A DNA stretch of 53,933 nucleotides from JAOAFX01 sp965649105 (GCA_965649105.1 CBFGJP010000005.1:1-53933); one strand, 5' to 3'. Positions 25,461 through 33,978 are shown, counted from the first letter of the stretch. Notes: generated from the letters alone by a model not told the origin. Numbers and translations are program-made.

Positions 25461-27662
25461 TTATTGATTCCATGGGTGATTAAGATAAAAATCGATGGTT
25501 GGACAAACATAATTGTTCCATCTAGTCTCATCTCTGATTGTGCCATCCTCATTATATAATGCATGCGTGTGACCCGGTCCCGCATTATAACGGCAGAAGG
25601 CATCGCGCAAAATATGGTCATAAGTATCGTACATCTCATTTCTGGAATCCCAATTATGATATACAGCATCGGGATGCTGTTGGGCCCAAGCTTGAGCATT
25701 TGCGTAACAAGTTGCAAAGTAATCCCTCCCTGCATCAATGTTTGCCCGCCAATTCCAACCAGCTTGCGGGAATTTGTCCGGATGGGATGCTATCCTTATT
25801 TGCATTATCCCTATATCTTTACCATCTGGACCTTGAATTGGCAATCCTCTTCTTGTGCTCGCATTATAAAATTGTGTCCACTCGCTCTCTTTCCACCCTA
25901 TTGCCCTTAGCGTATCATTAGCGAAATAGGCGCTCATTACCGCTCTTGAAGGATTTAGACCTCGGATATATCCACGATGCTCATCAACGCTGTCTTTGAT
26001 AACATCTGCTTCGGTAATTGGCACTTCAATTTTTACCTTTAACCATATTGAATCACCATTAAATCGGTCAGGCTGACAATTATAAGTCGGAATACCAATC
26101 AATGGTTGTGCTGTATATGTGGAATCTAAAAACCGATATGTTGTATTGATTGGATGCCAGATTTCTTTTACGCGCCAGAACCAACGGATAAATGGATAAT
26201 AAGTTATATCACCAAATATTCCTTCAACCCTGGCTTCACAATGAACTGCAGGCATCATCGGTGTTTCATTGATCCAGAAGGTATCCAGAGGCTGTGGTTG
26301 GACAATACTTACAACATAGGGATTTAATAGCGTTGGTCGTCGGACTGGTTGCCATAACTGACGACCTTTCGTCTCTCGGTAGTATAATGTCAATTCCGCA
26401 GTGAATGGATATTGGGCCAGATCAACCACCTGCCCGCCATTATCCCTCCCATCCCAGTATAACGCCTGTGCTCGTTGTTCATCAGGCGTAAGATTGCGAG
26501 GACCATAGACCAGGTTTCCATCTTTATCTTTTATTTCAACTTGAAATCCAATCGGATTCGGCGATGAATCGGGATTGGCATATCTTTGAGGAACTAAAGC
26601 ATAGACAATCCTCGCCGAATCAGGTTTTAAGGGATTGAAGTATTTCTTCACCAAATTCTCCCGAATATAGAAATCAAAGATGCACAATGTCACAGAATCA
26701 CAAGCAGGTCCTTGAGAACTCCACCCCACTGCCTTAAATGTATGCATACCTGGGGGATAGTCGCCACTGTTAATCTTATATTCCTCAATCCACTGCTCCT
26801 GCCCACTGCCCCAGCTCATCGTCCATTGCACCCTGAAGTCAATCGTATCGCCTTTATAATACACTGCGCTGTCCCGAGGCTCCAAAATCTCCGGCACAAT
26901 CGCCACCTCATAACCCTGCTGGAATAGATAACGCCACTGGAAAGGCCACTGGTTTAAAGGGGTCAATGAAAACCACGACATCGGGCCTGTATGCCCATCC
27001 AGTCCACCACCAGCCCAGACACCATTATCCAGCGGGTCTATACCAAAATATACACTACGGCCACCTGAACCATGTTCATAAGCATAGTCCTTCCAATACC
27101 AGTTACCCAGAGAATCCTGGTCATATAGTAAATACCTTGACGGCACAATCACCCGACAACCATAACTCAACATCTCATTTATTATATACTTATCAACCTC
27201 ACTCAACTCCAAGACCGAAAGCAAATCGCCCTCTCGGATATTAAACCCATCCACAAAACTACCCTGATTTGAGGAGAGCACAACCGTAAAGGGGATTATT
27301 GAACCCTTGGGCATATCCCAATGAAAATAGACCTTGAAAAACCCTGCTGACAAACTCTGATGATGACCAGGAATCCCTTCTATCGGAAATGTGACATAAG
27401 GCTCAACAACCGTCACATAAGGGGACATACAGGAAAGTGTCGCACTGACATTGGTCGCGATAGAATCACCATAATTGAAAACCCAGAGCCTTATCTGCAT
27501 TGAATCACCACGCTCAGGCGTACCAAATTTGTTACCCGCTGGATTGTAATAGTCATTCACTGGATGTCCCGTAATCACCAACAAGACCCCAGGATAACCA
27601 AAGAGTGAGTAATAAGGATTTATCCTGCCCCAGCCATATTGGGGGTCGCTACCACGGCCTTG
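25461..27662 (-). CDS. Surface protein with C-terminal SLT lytic transglycosylase; in frame with the subtilase upstream
   Basis: A 707-residue frame begins at TTG 27584, but the reading frame is open right back to the TGA of the subtilase gene. The first codons after that TGA (GSDPQYGWGRINPYYS) are the normal closing helix of a subtilase domain. This is therefore the 3' part of one long gene. Order: Ig/CARDB-like region; the module at KKYFNPLKPDSARI (about 330-430); a second Ig-like region; then an SLT domain with catalytic Glu in GWKESEWTQFY, GKDIGIMQI, and AFCRYNAGPGH. SLT enzymes cleave the glycan strands of peptidoglycan. No convincing independent ribosome site exists at 27584. Confidence 0.75.
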   Translation of the reverse strand, partial: QGRGSDPQYGWGRINPYYSLFGYPGVLLVITGHPVNDYYNPAGNKFGTPERGDSMQIRLWVFNYGDSIATNVSATLSCMSPYVTVVEPYVTFPIEGIPGHHQSLSAGFFKVYFHWDMPKGSIIPFTVVLSSNQGSFVDGFNIREGDLLSVLELSEVDKYIINEMLSYGCRVIVPSRYLLYDQDSLGNWYWKDYAYEHGSGGRSVYFGIDPLDNGVWAGGGLDGHTGPMSWFSLTPLNQWPFQWRYLFQQGYEVAIVPEILEPRDSAVYYKGDTIDFRVQWTMSWGSGQEQWIEEYKINSGDYPPGMHTFKAVGWSSQGPACDSVTLCIFDFYIRENLVKKYFNPLKPDSARIVYALVPQRYANPDSSPNPIGFQVEIKDKDGNLVYGPRNLTPDEQRAQALYWDGRDNGGQVVDLAQYPFTAELTLYYRETKGRQLWQPVRRPTLLNPYVVSIVQPQPLDTFWINETPMMPAVHCEARVEGIFGDITYYPFIRWFWRVKEIWHPINTTYRFLDSTYTAQPLIGIPTYNCQPDRFNGDSIWLKVKIEVPITEADVIKDSVDEHRGYIRGLNPSRAVMSAYFANDTLRAIGWKESEWTQFYNASTRRGLPIQGPDGKDIGIMQIRIASHPDKFPQAGWNWRANIDAGRDYFATCYANAQAWAQQHPDAVYHNWDSRNEMYDTYDHILRDAFCRYNAGPGHTHALYNEDGTIRDETRWNNYVCPTIDFYLNHPWNQ

Positions 27663-30600
27663 TCAGGCTGGCACCATTGACCTCCTTTCACCCCCACCTT
27701 TGTCCTCCCCCATCCGAGGGGGAGGGGAAAAAGAATAAGTCAATTCAGCCCCTTGTTTTAGTCTATCATAAACTTCGGCATTTGTCAAGGTAGAATCTTT
27801 GCTCAAAATCAAAGAGGCGGCGCCAGAGACAAAACCGCAGGAAAAAGAGGTGCCTGAGACTGTGATTACCCCACCGCCTCGGTTAGTTGTATAGATACTA
27901 ACCCCCGGTGCGGCAAAGTCTATATAATCGCCCCAGTTGGAAAAATCGGCAATCAAATCGTTTTCTTTAGTCGCGGAAACACCGATGACATTTGGGTATG
28001 AGGCAGGATAAAAGGGTAAAGAGGTGGCATCATTACCCGCTGCAGCAATCAGGACACAATTTGAATGATAGGCATATTGTATAGCATCCGCAATCGTTTG
28101 GGAATAATCATATCCACCAAAGGACATATTGATGATTCTTGCATTATGGCTGACTGCATAATAGATGGCTTCGGCAATATTAAAGGCGGATGCACTGCCT
28201 GAGGCATCAAGGCATTTTATAATCAGTAATTTTGTCTGCCAATCACAACCCGCAATGCCTGCCCCATTATTTGCCTGGGCACCAATGACCCCACAAACCT
28301 GAGTCCCATGACCATTGTCATCAACCGGAAAAGAATCTTCGTTTGCAAAATCATAACCCAATAAAATGCGGTTTTTTAAATCTGCGTGTGCTGTATCAAC
28401 ACCGGTATCAAGAATCGCCAAAATCAAACTTGAATCGCCCGTCGTTGAATCCCAGACTGCAGTAAAGAGGCATTTGCGCAGACCCCATTGGTTTTCAAAG
28501 AAAGGGTCATTAGGAGCGAGAGAAAAGAGAAGGGGAGACAAGGAGACTGAAAGACCAGGAGATGACTGAATAAAATATCTATAATTGGGCTCGGCATATT
28601 CAATTAAGGGATTGGATTTGAGATTTGAGATTGTAGATTTGAGATTTTGGGATTGGGGAAGTTTTAATAAATAGGCATTAGCGTAACGGGATTGCTTGAG
28701 GACTTGGGCACCCTGGAGTGCAGGGATAGATTGAATAATTTGGTCTTTTCTTATCGGCTTTGTTAATTTAATAATTAGTTCATTTACCGAGACAGGGTTC
28801 GGCGTTTTATTCGGCCGGGCGTATTCTCTTCCACCCCCACCTCTATCTTCCCCTATCAAAGGAGGAGTCCTGGGCGTTTTAAACGAGGGGAAAATTTGTC
28901 CTCCAGCACTGCCAGGAGGGCTGCCAAGGTAGGGAATAATTGTATTGCCATAATCGGAGATTTGATAGATTGGAACACCAAGTCGGTAGGCAACACGCAT
29001 CCCCTTAAGAGTAGAAAAGGCAAGGATGCCGTATTCCTGCTCAAGCATTTGCTTAATCCTTGAGTCTCCATTCAAACAGACAAGAAAGAAGAATATATCT
29101 CGGCCATAATTCTGACCCGAAGGTAAGGGCTCCACAAATACTGTTCCAGCAAAAACAAGCCCACTCCATACTGTCTTCAGAGGATAGTTCCACGCAAACC
29201 AGATATCGTTTGTCTGTTGATGGAAGAGCATCTCAGTTCCGTGAAAATTACGAACCTGTAGAGTCTTTGCAATCTCGGTCTCATCTTTTGTGGACGACAA
29301 GGCAAAATCTAAAAGAGATTTATGGAGATATTTAGCAATGGAGGTTGGAATGTCTAAAGAATCCTGAATGGGATTTGTAATATAAAAATCCGCCATATTT
29401 TGATTTACAATCATTGCACAGGTGGCTCCCCAATCTATAGGATTGAATAATAAGGCATTATATCTTCCATTGGGGTCATAAGTGACGATATTAAAGAAAA
29501 ACATTTTGTCGCCTCCGGGACCAGTAGGTTCACCTTCAATAGTCTTTATACCACCGATCCATAATGTTGGTTTTAATTCAATTAGATAAGCAGGGGTTTG
29601 ATAGAGGCCACCATAATAATTGATGATTTGCTGGGATTCAGGTGTAGGTTCCCAGGTAAGCGTTAATTTCCTGCCGAAAAATACGGGTAAGGGAAGGGTA
29701 TCAACTGCAAAATAAAAATAATTCGGCACATGAGCGAAACCAATACCAAGCCGATGACGTAATTCTTTTGGTAAAATTGAATATTCGTTGATAAAGTACT
29801 TTATTGTGATTGGAGAGGTGAGGGGGAGTGTCGGAAAGTATTGATTCAGAGGTTCTATCCTAAGGAGGGCATCTTCGTAAGTCTTTTGGGGATAATGGGC
29901 TTGTAAATATTCTATAAGCGCATCTCGATAAGTTGCAAGTGGTGTTTTTTCCTCAAGTTCGGTTATGCATTCCTTTAGAAATTCATCACAATCAAAAGCC
30001 ATTGCCTGAGGAACATTTATGCCCGGTATACAATTAACAAATTTTAATGCGGGAAACATTGGAACCCAGGCGCAGCCTGTTGTGTCACCGGTCGGTATCC
30101 CCATATAATGCTTTATGGGTAAATAAGCACTGACCCAGAAGAATTCGATGTCAAATCCAATGATATTACCACCACTTGTATAAACTTGGTGGGGAACACC
30201 GGTCATAATAAGGACTTCCTGAATTCGTTTTGGTTCAAGGACACCAAAGAGTTTTAAGGCATCCTCAACCGAAAGATAGATTAGCCCTCTCTGATAGCGA
30301 CTAGGAATCTCTGAGGCACGAAGTAAAGCCATTAAGAGGGACGCCTGGTCACAATCATTGCCAGATTTTTCATAGAGTGTACCGAGCGAACCTTTCATTG
30401 AGCCGAAATAAGGATGGTAGGCAATATTGTTTTTGACATATTCATAAATTTTTCTTGGGTCGTAGTTTAAGTCCTGAGCCAGGGTTTTTATCAAAGGCGT
30501 AATTTGAATATCTATTGTTTCCATTGTATCTTCAGGAATTGGCTCGCCACCGACCCTGAGACTCTTACCCTGAGGAGTTGGTGCAATCGGTTCTCGCGTT

Positions 30601-31055
30601 TCAGGACGTCGATAAAGCGGATTGGAATCGACTGGTTGTGGTGTTGGCATTGCCTCTTGCAGGAGGGTGAGTGCATCATCAAACTTGTGGTCATCAAGTG
30701 CGCTCTTCAGTTGATTCATCTTCTGGGCGATGCCATCTTCTACCGAGTCAACACGACTAAGAAATTTTTGACCAACACCTTTTTTGATTAAAAATTCTCG
30801 GTCACGCTTGAATTTTTTTTGCAGTTCCTGATAGTAGAACCACAATAATTTCTGTTTCTTATTAAGATGATACAATTCAAAATCAATGTTCTGACGGGAC
30901 CGTAAGTCTGTTTTGATGATTTCAATTTCTGTTTTTATTTCTTTTAATATTATATTTAGACTTTCAGCCATAATCGGTTCACGCATTACCGCGGGTTTGA
31001 AGATCACTGTTTGATTAACAGGATTTACGACTAATAAAAAGAGAAGCAAGTTCAT
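27663..31055 (-). CDS. Secreted transglutaminase-like / subtilisin (S8) protein
   Basis: 1130 residues; GGAGG before the ATG and a short signal peptide (LLLFLLVVNPVNQTV). Residues 30-150 are coiled coil. About 190-330 is a transglutaminase-like fold with SGNDCDQASLLMALLRASEIP (catalytic Cys). A mixed beta region follows. About 770-860 is an I9/fervidolysin-like propeptide (NPLIEYAEPNY). The S8 domain has Asp883 in ILDTGVDTAHADL, His916 in NGHGTQVCG and Ser about 1070 in SGTSFSCGFVSG. All three catalytic residues are present. GC-rich repeat insertions encode PPLIGEDRGGGG and PPPRMGEDKGGG. It ends at an in-frame TGA inside the subtilase fold, beyond which the same frame continues. Confidence 0.85.
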   Translation of the reverse strand: MNLLLFLLVVNPVNQTVIFKPAVMREPIMAESLNIILKEIKTEIEIIKTDLRSRQNIDFELYHLNKKQKLLWFYYQELQKKFKRDREFLIKKGVGQKFLSRVDSVEDGIAQKMNQLKSALDDHKFDDALTLLQEAMPTPQPVDSNPLYRRPETREPIAPTPQGKSLRVGGEPIPEDTMETIDIQITPLIKTLAQDLNYDPRKIYEYVKNNIAYHPYFGSMKGSLGTLYEKSGNDCDQASLLMALLRASEIPSRYQRGLIYLSVEDALKLFGVLEPKRIQEVLIMTGVPHQVYTSGGNIIGFDIEFFWVSAYLPIKHYMGIPTGDTTGCAWVPMFPALKFVNCIPGINVPQAMAFDCDEFLKECITELEEKTPLATYRDALIEYLQAHYPQKTYEDALLRIEPLNQYFPTLPLTSPITIKYFINEYSILPKELRHRLGIGFAHVPNYFYFAVDTLPLPVFFGRKLTLTWEPTPESQQIINYYGGLYQTPAYLIELKPTLWIGGIKTIEGEPTGPGGDKMFFFNIVTYDPNGRYNALLFNPIDWGATCAMIVNQNMADFYITNPIQDSLDIPTSIAKYLHKSLLDFALSSTKDETEIAKTLQVRNFHGTEMLFHQQTNDIWFAWNYPLKTVWSGLVFAGTVFVEPLPSGQNYGRDIFFFLVCLNGDSRIKQMLEQEYGILAFSTLKGMRVAYRLGVPIYQISDYGNTIIPYLGSPPGSAGGQIFPSFKTPRTPPLIGEDRGGGGREYARPNKTPNPVSVNELIIKLTKPIRKDQIIQSIPALQGAQVLKQSRYANAYLLKLPQSQNLKSTISNLKSNPLIEYAEPNYRYFIQSSPGLSVSLSPLLFSLAPNDPFFENQWGLRKCLFTAVWDSTTGDSSLILAILDTGVDTAHADLKNRILLGYDFANEDSFPVDDNGHGTQVCGVIGAQANNGAGIAGCDWQTKLLIIKCLDASGSASAFNIAEAIYYAVSHNARIINMSFGGYDYSQTIADAIQYAYHSNCVLIAAAGNDATSLPFYPASYPNVIGVSATKENDLIADFSNWGDYIDFAAPGVSIYTTNRGGGVITVSGTSFSCGFVSGAASLILSKDSTLTNAEVYDRLKQGAELTYSFSPPPRMGEDKGGGERRSMVPA

Positions 31056-31130
31056 TTTTTACCTCCTACTTGCCATCTTCAATCGCAATTTTTACCTTTG
31101 CATCATAGTATTTTTTTCTCTCGGACATTT

Positions 31131-31622
31131 TCATAGAGAAAGATAGGAGATTTCGGCCAAGATTGTATCGGTGAAGGATTCATTGGGTAGTTGGATGATA
31201 CTATTGAGATAGGCTGAGGAATCCTGTTGAAGCAAGAAGTTCCAGGTGATGGTTGGGCCGGAGACAATACCGCTGTCCAGAGCCGCAACGATTGTAAAAT
31301 CTCCAGGTATGATTTCTACCGTATTAAGACGTTGCTCAGGGCTTAAATTTTTAATTGCGATTTCAACCGGAATGGTGGCACCGGGATGGACAAGAGTCGT
31401 TTCCGGCGTTGCATAAGAGACGGCGTTGATGAGGTATTGTTTTATATCACCCTCGCACTTCCCCTCTCCCATCAAGGGCGAGGAAATTGGAGTAGAAGAT
31501 TCTCCCATCAAGGGCGAGGAAATTGGAGTAGAAGATTCTCCCATCAAGGGCGAGGGAGTGATGTCGGTCATATCAAAGCCAAAGAAGACTGCCTTGCCAG
31601 CACCGTATTCGTTCACAACCAC
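31131..31622 (-). CDS. C-terminal part of an exported Ig-like protein, with 12-residue tandem repeats
   Basis: 163 residues, in the same frame as the next entry and separated from it only by a TGA (31634-31632) and a few codons (HPAVV). Start HPAVVVNEYGAGKAVFFGFD continues the preceding protein. A 36-bp unit repeated 2.7 times (31465-31560) encodes SPLMGESSTPIS repeats. Then an Ig/CARDB-like domain (TIPVEIAIKNLSPEQ, FTIVAALDSGIVSG). The 3' end shows two small frameshifts, one at an A7 run near 31112, after which the expected ending YYDAKVKIAIEDGK lies in another frame. Probably a decayed gene. Confidence 0.6.
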   Translation of the reverse strand: MVVNEYGAGKAVFFGFDMTDITPSPLMGESSTPISSPLMGESSTPISSPLMGEGKCEGDIKQYLINAVSYATPETTLVHPGATIPVEIAIKNLSPEQRLNTVEIIPGDFTIVAALDSGIVSGPTITWNFLLQQDSSAYLNSIIQLPNESFTDTILAEISYLSL

Positions 31623-31631
31623 GGCTGGGTG

Positions 31632-32537
31632 TCAGGTATTGAATTTGCCGGCAAGGGTTGAATTTATGAGCTCAAATTTTACGACCTTCGCCGAGATTGA
31701 TAATGTATCAGGATGGGAGATTTGGCTCTCAAGAAATGCAACATATTTTATTTTTTCTGCAGGCAGATGCCCTTTGAACTTGACACTGAAGACCTCTTCA
31801 AAATTATGCATATGCTGGGTGCCCCTGGTTGTCACAACAAGACCATCGCCCAGGTTTACCATTTCAATGATTTCATCCTGGATATGAGGATGGAGTTCAC
31901 AATTTTCACCGGCAATGAGATAGAGATTGTATTTTCCTGAATGAAACTCTTCTTCAAAATCCCAGCGATTATTGACGAGTTTATACCAGACATCCATTGA
32001 ATCAAGAACCGATTTAACGAAATTAGAATCCTCTTTGGCAAAACACAAAACTCTGGCATATTTTTGAGGGATATATATTGATGCCTCAAGTTGGATTCCC
32101 ACACCAAGATTTAGGTGATAATAAGAGGTATCAGAGACATTGTTTGCCCTGTCTTTTGCAGTAAATCTTAAGAGGTTCCAGCCCGAGTTAAGGTAGACAT
32201 TTTCAATCACAAATTGACCGAGATTATTGGCAGTAGTTTCGTATAATGTGCTACCGAGATTGAGTATTACAAGACAGAGTGGCTCGGCAAGACCTTCCAA
32301 TGTAATTGGTGATGTTGGGACGGTTGATGACTCTGGTGGCGAGACCATAATCGGCGGTTGAGGTGCGGTCTTATCAATCACAAAGTAGATTGAAGTGTCT
32401 TTATCATTTCCTGCAAGGTCAACCGCATAGACATAGAGGAAATATTCGCCCTCGGTTGTGACAGGGGTGTTACTGGTGAAGGGCTCTCCGTTTAATGAAT
32501 TCCAGAACATTATTTTGACTTGTGGCATTACCCTCAA
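31632..32537 (-). CDS. Exported Ig-like (Big/HYR-type) protein, 5' end replaced by pilN sequence
   Basis: 301 residues. Genuine similarity starts at about SLNGEPFTSNTPVTTEGEY. It continues with a bacterial Ig-like domain (YFLYVYAVDLAGNDKD, FVIDKTAPQPPIMVSPPE), a second Ig-like domain (NSGWNLLRFTAKDRANNVSD), and a region like a glutamine-amidotransferase-like fold (GDGLVVTTRGTQHMHNFEEV). The first 12 or so residues are just pilN read out of frame, so the true N-terminus and signal peptide are gone. The frame ends at a TGA followed in frame by HPAVVVNEYGAGK. Likely the remains of one secreted protein. Confidence 0.55.
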   Translation of the reverse strand: MRVMPQVKIMFWNSLNGEPFTSNTPVTTEGEYFLYVYAVDLAGNDKDTSIYFVIDKTAPQPPIMVSPPESSTVPTSPITLEGLAEPLCLVILNLGSTLYETTANNLGQFVIENVYLNSGWNLLRFTAKDRANNVSDTSYYHLNLGVGIQLEASIYIPQKYARVLCFAKEDSNFVKSVLDSMDVWYKLVNNRWDFEEEFHSGKYNLYLIAGENCELHPHIQDEIIEMVNLGDGLVVTTRGTQHMHNFEEVFSVKFKGHLPAEKIKYVAFLESQISHPDTLSISAKVVKFELINSTLAGKFNT

Positions 32538-33105
32538 TTACAACTCTCGTTTCTCTCTCTGCAGTTGTGCCTGGAGAAACAAGGCGTAAATCGGTTGAGA
32601 TTTCTTTAAAGTAAATACCCTGCGGCACGGTTATGCCAAGATTATAAAGAATTTCTGACCAGTGAATACTTTTGCTACTCCATTCTTTCAATTTGGTTAT
32701 CCTGCCTGCCAACAGATTTTGTGTATTGATAACCTTGGCAAGCTCTGCTCTCTTTTTCTCCAGTCCAACAATTTCACAGCTAAGTGTATTATTATTTTTC
32801 AACATAAAAAATAATATAAAAATTAAAGCAAGGGAAATTAAACCAATGAAAATTACACTAATTTTTGCTAATCTTTCTAATTTTTGTGCAGAAAGCGAAA
32901 TCCTGTGCAGTTCTTTCACCTCATACGGTGTTAAATCAATCTCTTCGTCTTTCTTGGAAAGACCTTTTAAGGCAAGGCCCAATGCCTGGGCATAAGTGGG
33001 GTTTTCTTTTTTATTATGTCCTTTAGGCAGTAAAATCTTATGTAAGGAAAAGGGGTCATCGATTTTAATGTTAGATTCAAGTTGAATTTTTAAATGCTTT
33101 CTCAA
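32470..33105 (-). CDS. pilN: PilM C-terminus fused to PilN-like protein (GspL-like), frameshifted
   Basis: 211 residues. The first about 50 (RKHLKIQLESNIKIDDPF, YAQALGLALKG) are the C-terminal end of PilM. They are continuous with a PilN-like part: EIDLTPYEVKE, one membrane helix (ISVIFIGLISLALIFILFFML), a coiled coil, and a periplasmic fold ending VVIEGNATSQNNVLEFI. Fusing an actin-like cytoplasmic domain to a PilN domain is the layout of GspL. The end (KRRALHQ) is abnormal: pilN passes directly into the Ig-like protein in another frame. Assembly-platform part of a type IV pilus or type II secretion system; probably inactive here. Confidence 0.72.
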   Translation of the reverse strand: MRKHLKIQLESNIKIDDPFSLHKILLPKGHNKKENPTYAQALGLALKGLSKKDEEIDLTPYEVKELHRISLSAQKLERLAKISVIFIGLISLALIFILFFMLKNNNTLSCEIVGLEKKRAELAKVINTQNLLAGRITKLKEWSSKSIHWSEILYNLGITVPQGIYFKEISTDLRLVSPGTTAERETRVVIEGNATSQNNVLEFIKRRALHQ

Positions 33106-33142
33106 ACCAGGGATGAATGCATAGTCGCCAACCAGGATTATA

Positions 33143-33865
33143 TTATATATTAATCTTCAAATTCTCTTTTTTTTGATAATAGATAGACACCCTTTCCAAT
33201 TCTTTGCCCAAATTAAAGGCAAATTCTTTATAACGTTGTTTACCTTTGGTCAAATCTTTGCCGCCAAAGTTAATTTCATTCGCTGCAAAGGGCTCGCTAT
33301 CTTTAATTACCAAAAAATCGGTGCTGAAACCACCGATGTCCATTATTGCAAAGTTCTTTTTCCCTTTTATCCAGGGATGTGAAGAAAAAGCATCGTATAA
33401 GGCAAGGCAGGAGGCATCAATAGAAACTGGAATGATATTGCAGGATTTGAGCATCGTAAGTTGCCGTTCTATTTCTTTACGCCGGGCAAAGGCAATGAGT
33501 GCCCGTCCAGATGGCAGAATTTTGTGGGAAAAAACAACATCCTCAATTGGTGTCCCTGGAACCATCTCTTCAATATTTTCCACTAACCATCTCTCAAATG
33601 CCTCTTTATCTGAGGAAGGCGGCAGATAGGTACGGGCAAGAATGAAAGAACCTCGAATGTTGATTATTACATTGTCCTTACAAAGATTCAAATCTTTAAA
33701 CAGCGTGTTTAGTTTGGTGAGGTATAATTCATTATAATATTTTTCTTCAAATTTATCTTGCCTGGGGATCTCTATCCTACCAATTTTCGCAATCTTTAAT
33801 CCTTCAGTAATCTCAATTGCTTTTATCCACTGCCAGCCTAAATCCAATCCCACCGCGCTTCTCAT
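33143..33865 (-). CDS. pilM: PilM-like actin-fold ATPase, truncated by a frameshift
   Basis: 240 residues of a normally about 350-residue protein. Signatures: MRSAVGLDLGWQWIKAIEI (phosphate 1), NVIINIRGSFILAR, ERWLVENIEEMVPG, VSIDASCLALYDAF, and FAIMDIGGFSTDFLV (phosphate 2). The frame stops after ENLKINI at an AT repeat (33143-33155). One base later the other frame continues ILVGDYAFIPGLRKHL into the next entry, so a one-base slip in ATATATAATATA broke the gene. PilM recruits PilN to the inner membrane in type IV pili. No other pil genes are present. Confidence 0.78.
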   Translation of the reverse strand: MRSAVGLDLGWQWIKAIEITEGLKIAKIGRIEIPRQDKFEEKYYNELYLTKLNTLFKDLNLCKDNVIINIRGSFILARTYLPPSSDKEAFERWLVENIEEMVPGTPIEDVVFSHKILPSGRALIAFARRKEIERQLTMLKSCNIIPVSIDASCLALYDAFSSHPWIKGKKNFAIMDIGGFSTDFLVIKDSEPFAANEINFGGKDLTKGKQRYKEFAFNLGKELERVSIYYQKKENLKINI

Positions 33866-33978
33866 ACTTAAATTTACTCAATTTTAAGAATAAGTCGATA
33901 TAAACCTGCGATTTTGTAATATACTAAGAGTTATCAATAAAAGAGCTCATTTTTTGAGCTTGAAAGGAGGATACACCC

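Noticed and set aside
31465..31560. 36-bp exact repeats that could suggest a CRISPR array
   Set aside because: The units are directly contiguous with no spacers, number under three, and are translated in frame as a 12-residue repeat. No cas gene is present.
27663..31634. A variant genetic code with TGA as a sense codon
   Set aside because: TGA is the normal stop of clearly intact genes here (the TonB receptor, polA, the glycosyltransferase) with tight gene junctions, so whole-genome reassignment does not fit. At most, leaky or programmed readthrough remains possible.
32490..32510. GAATTC at the pilN/Ig-like junction as a cloning scar
   Set aside because: The six-base word also occurs elsewhere, for example in the riboswitch terminator, and is expected by chance in this AT-rich DNA.
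19936..33865. Frameshifts and stops explained as poor sequencing
   Set aside because: The long housekeeping genes on both sides (recA, alaS, hypF, polA, the ribosomal operon) show no such errors. The lesions cluster in the island and in a few remnants alongside duplications and chimeric joins. A few homopolymer slips could still be errors.
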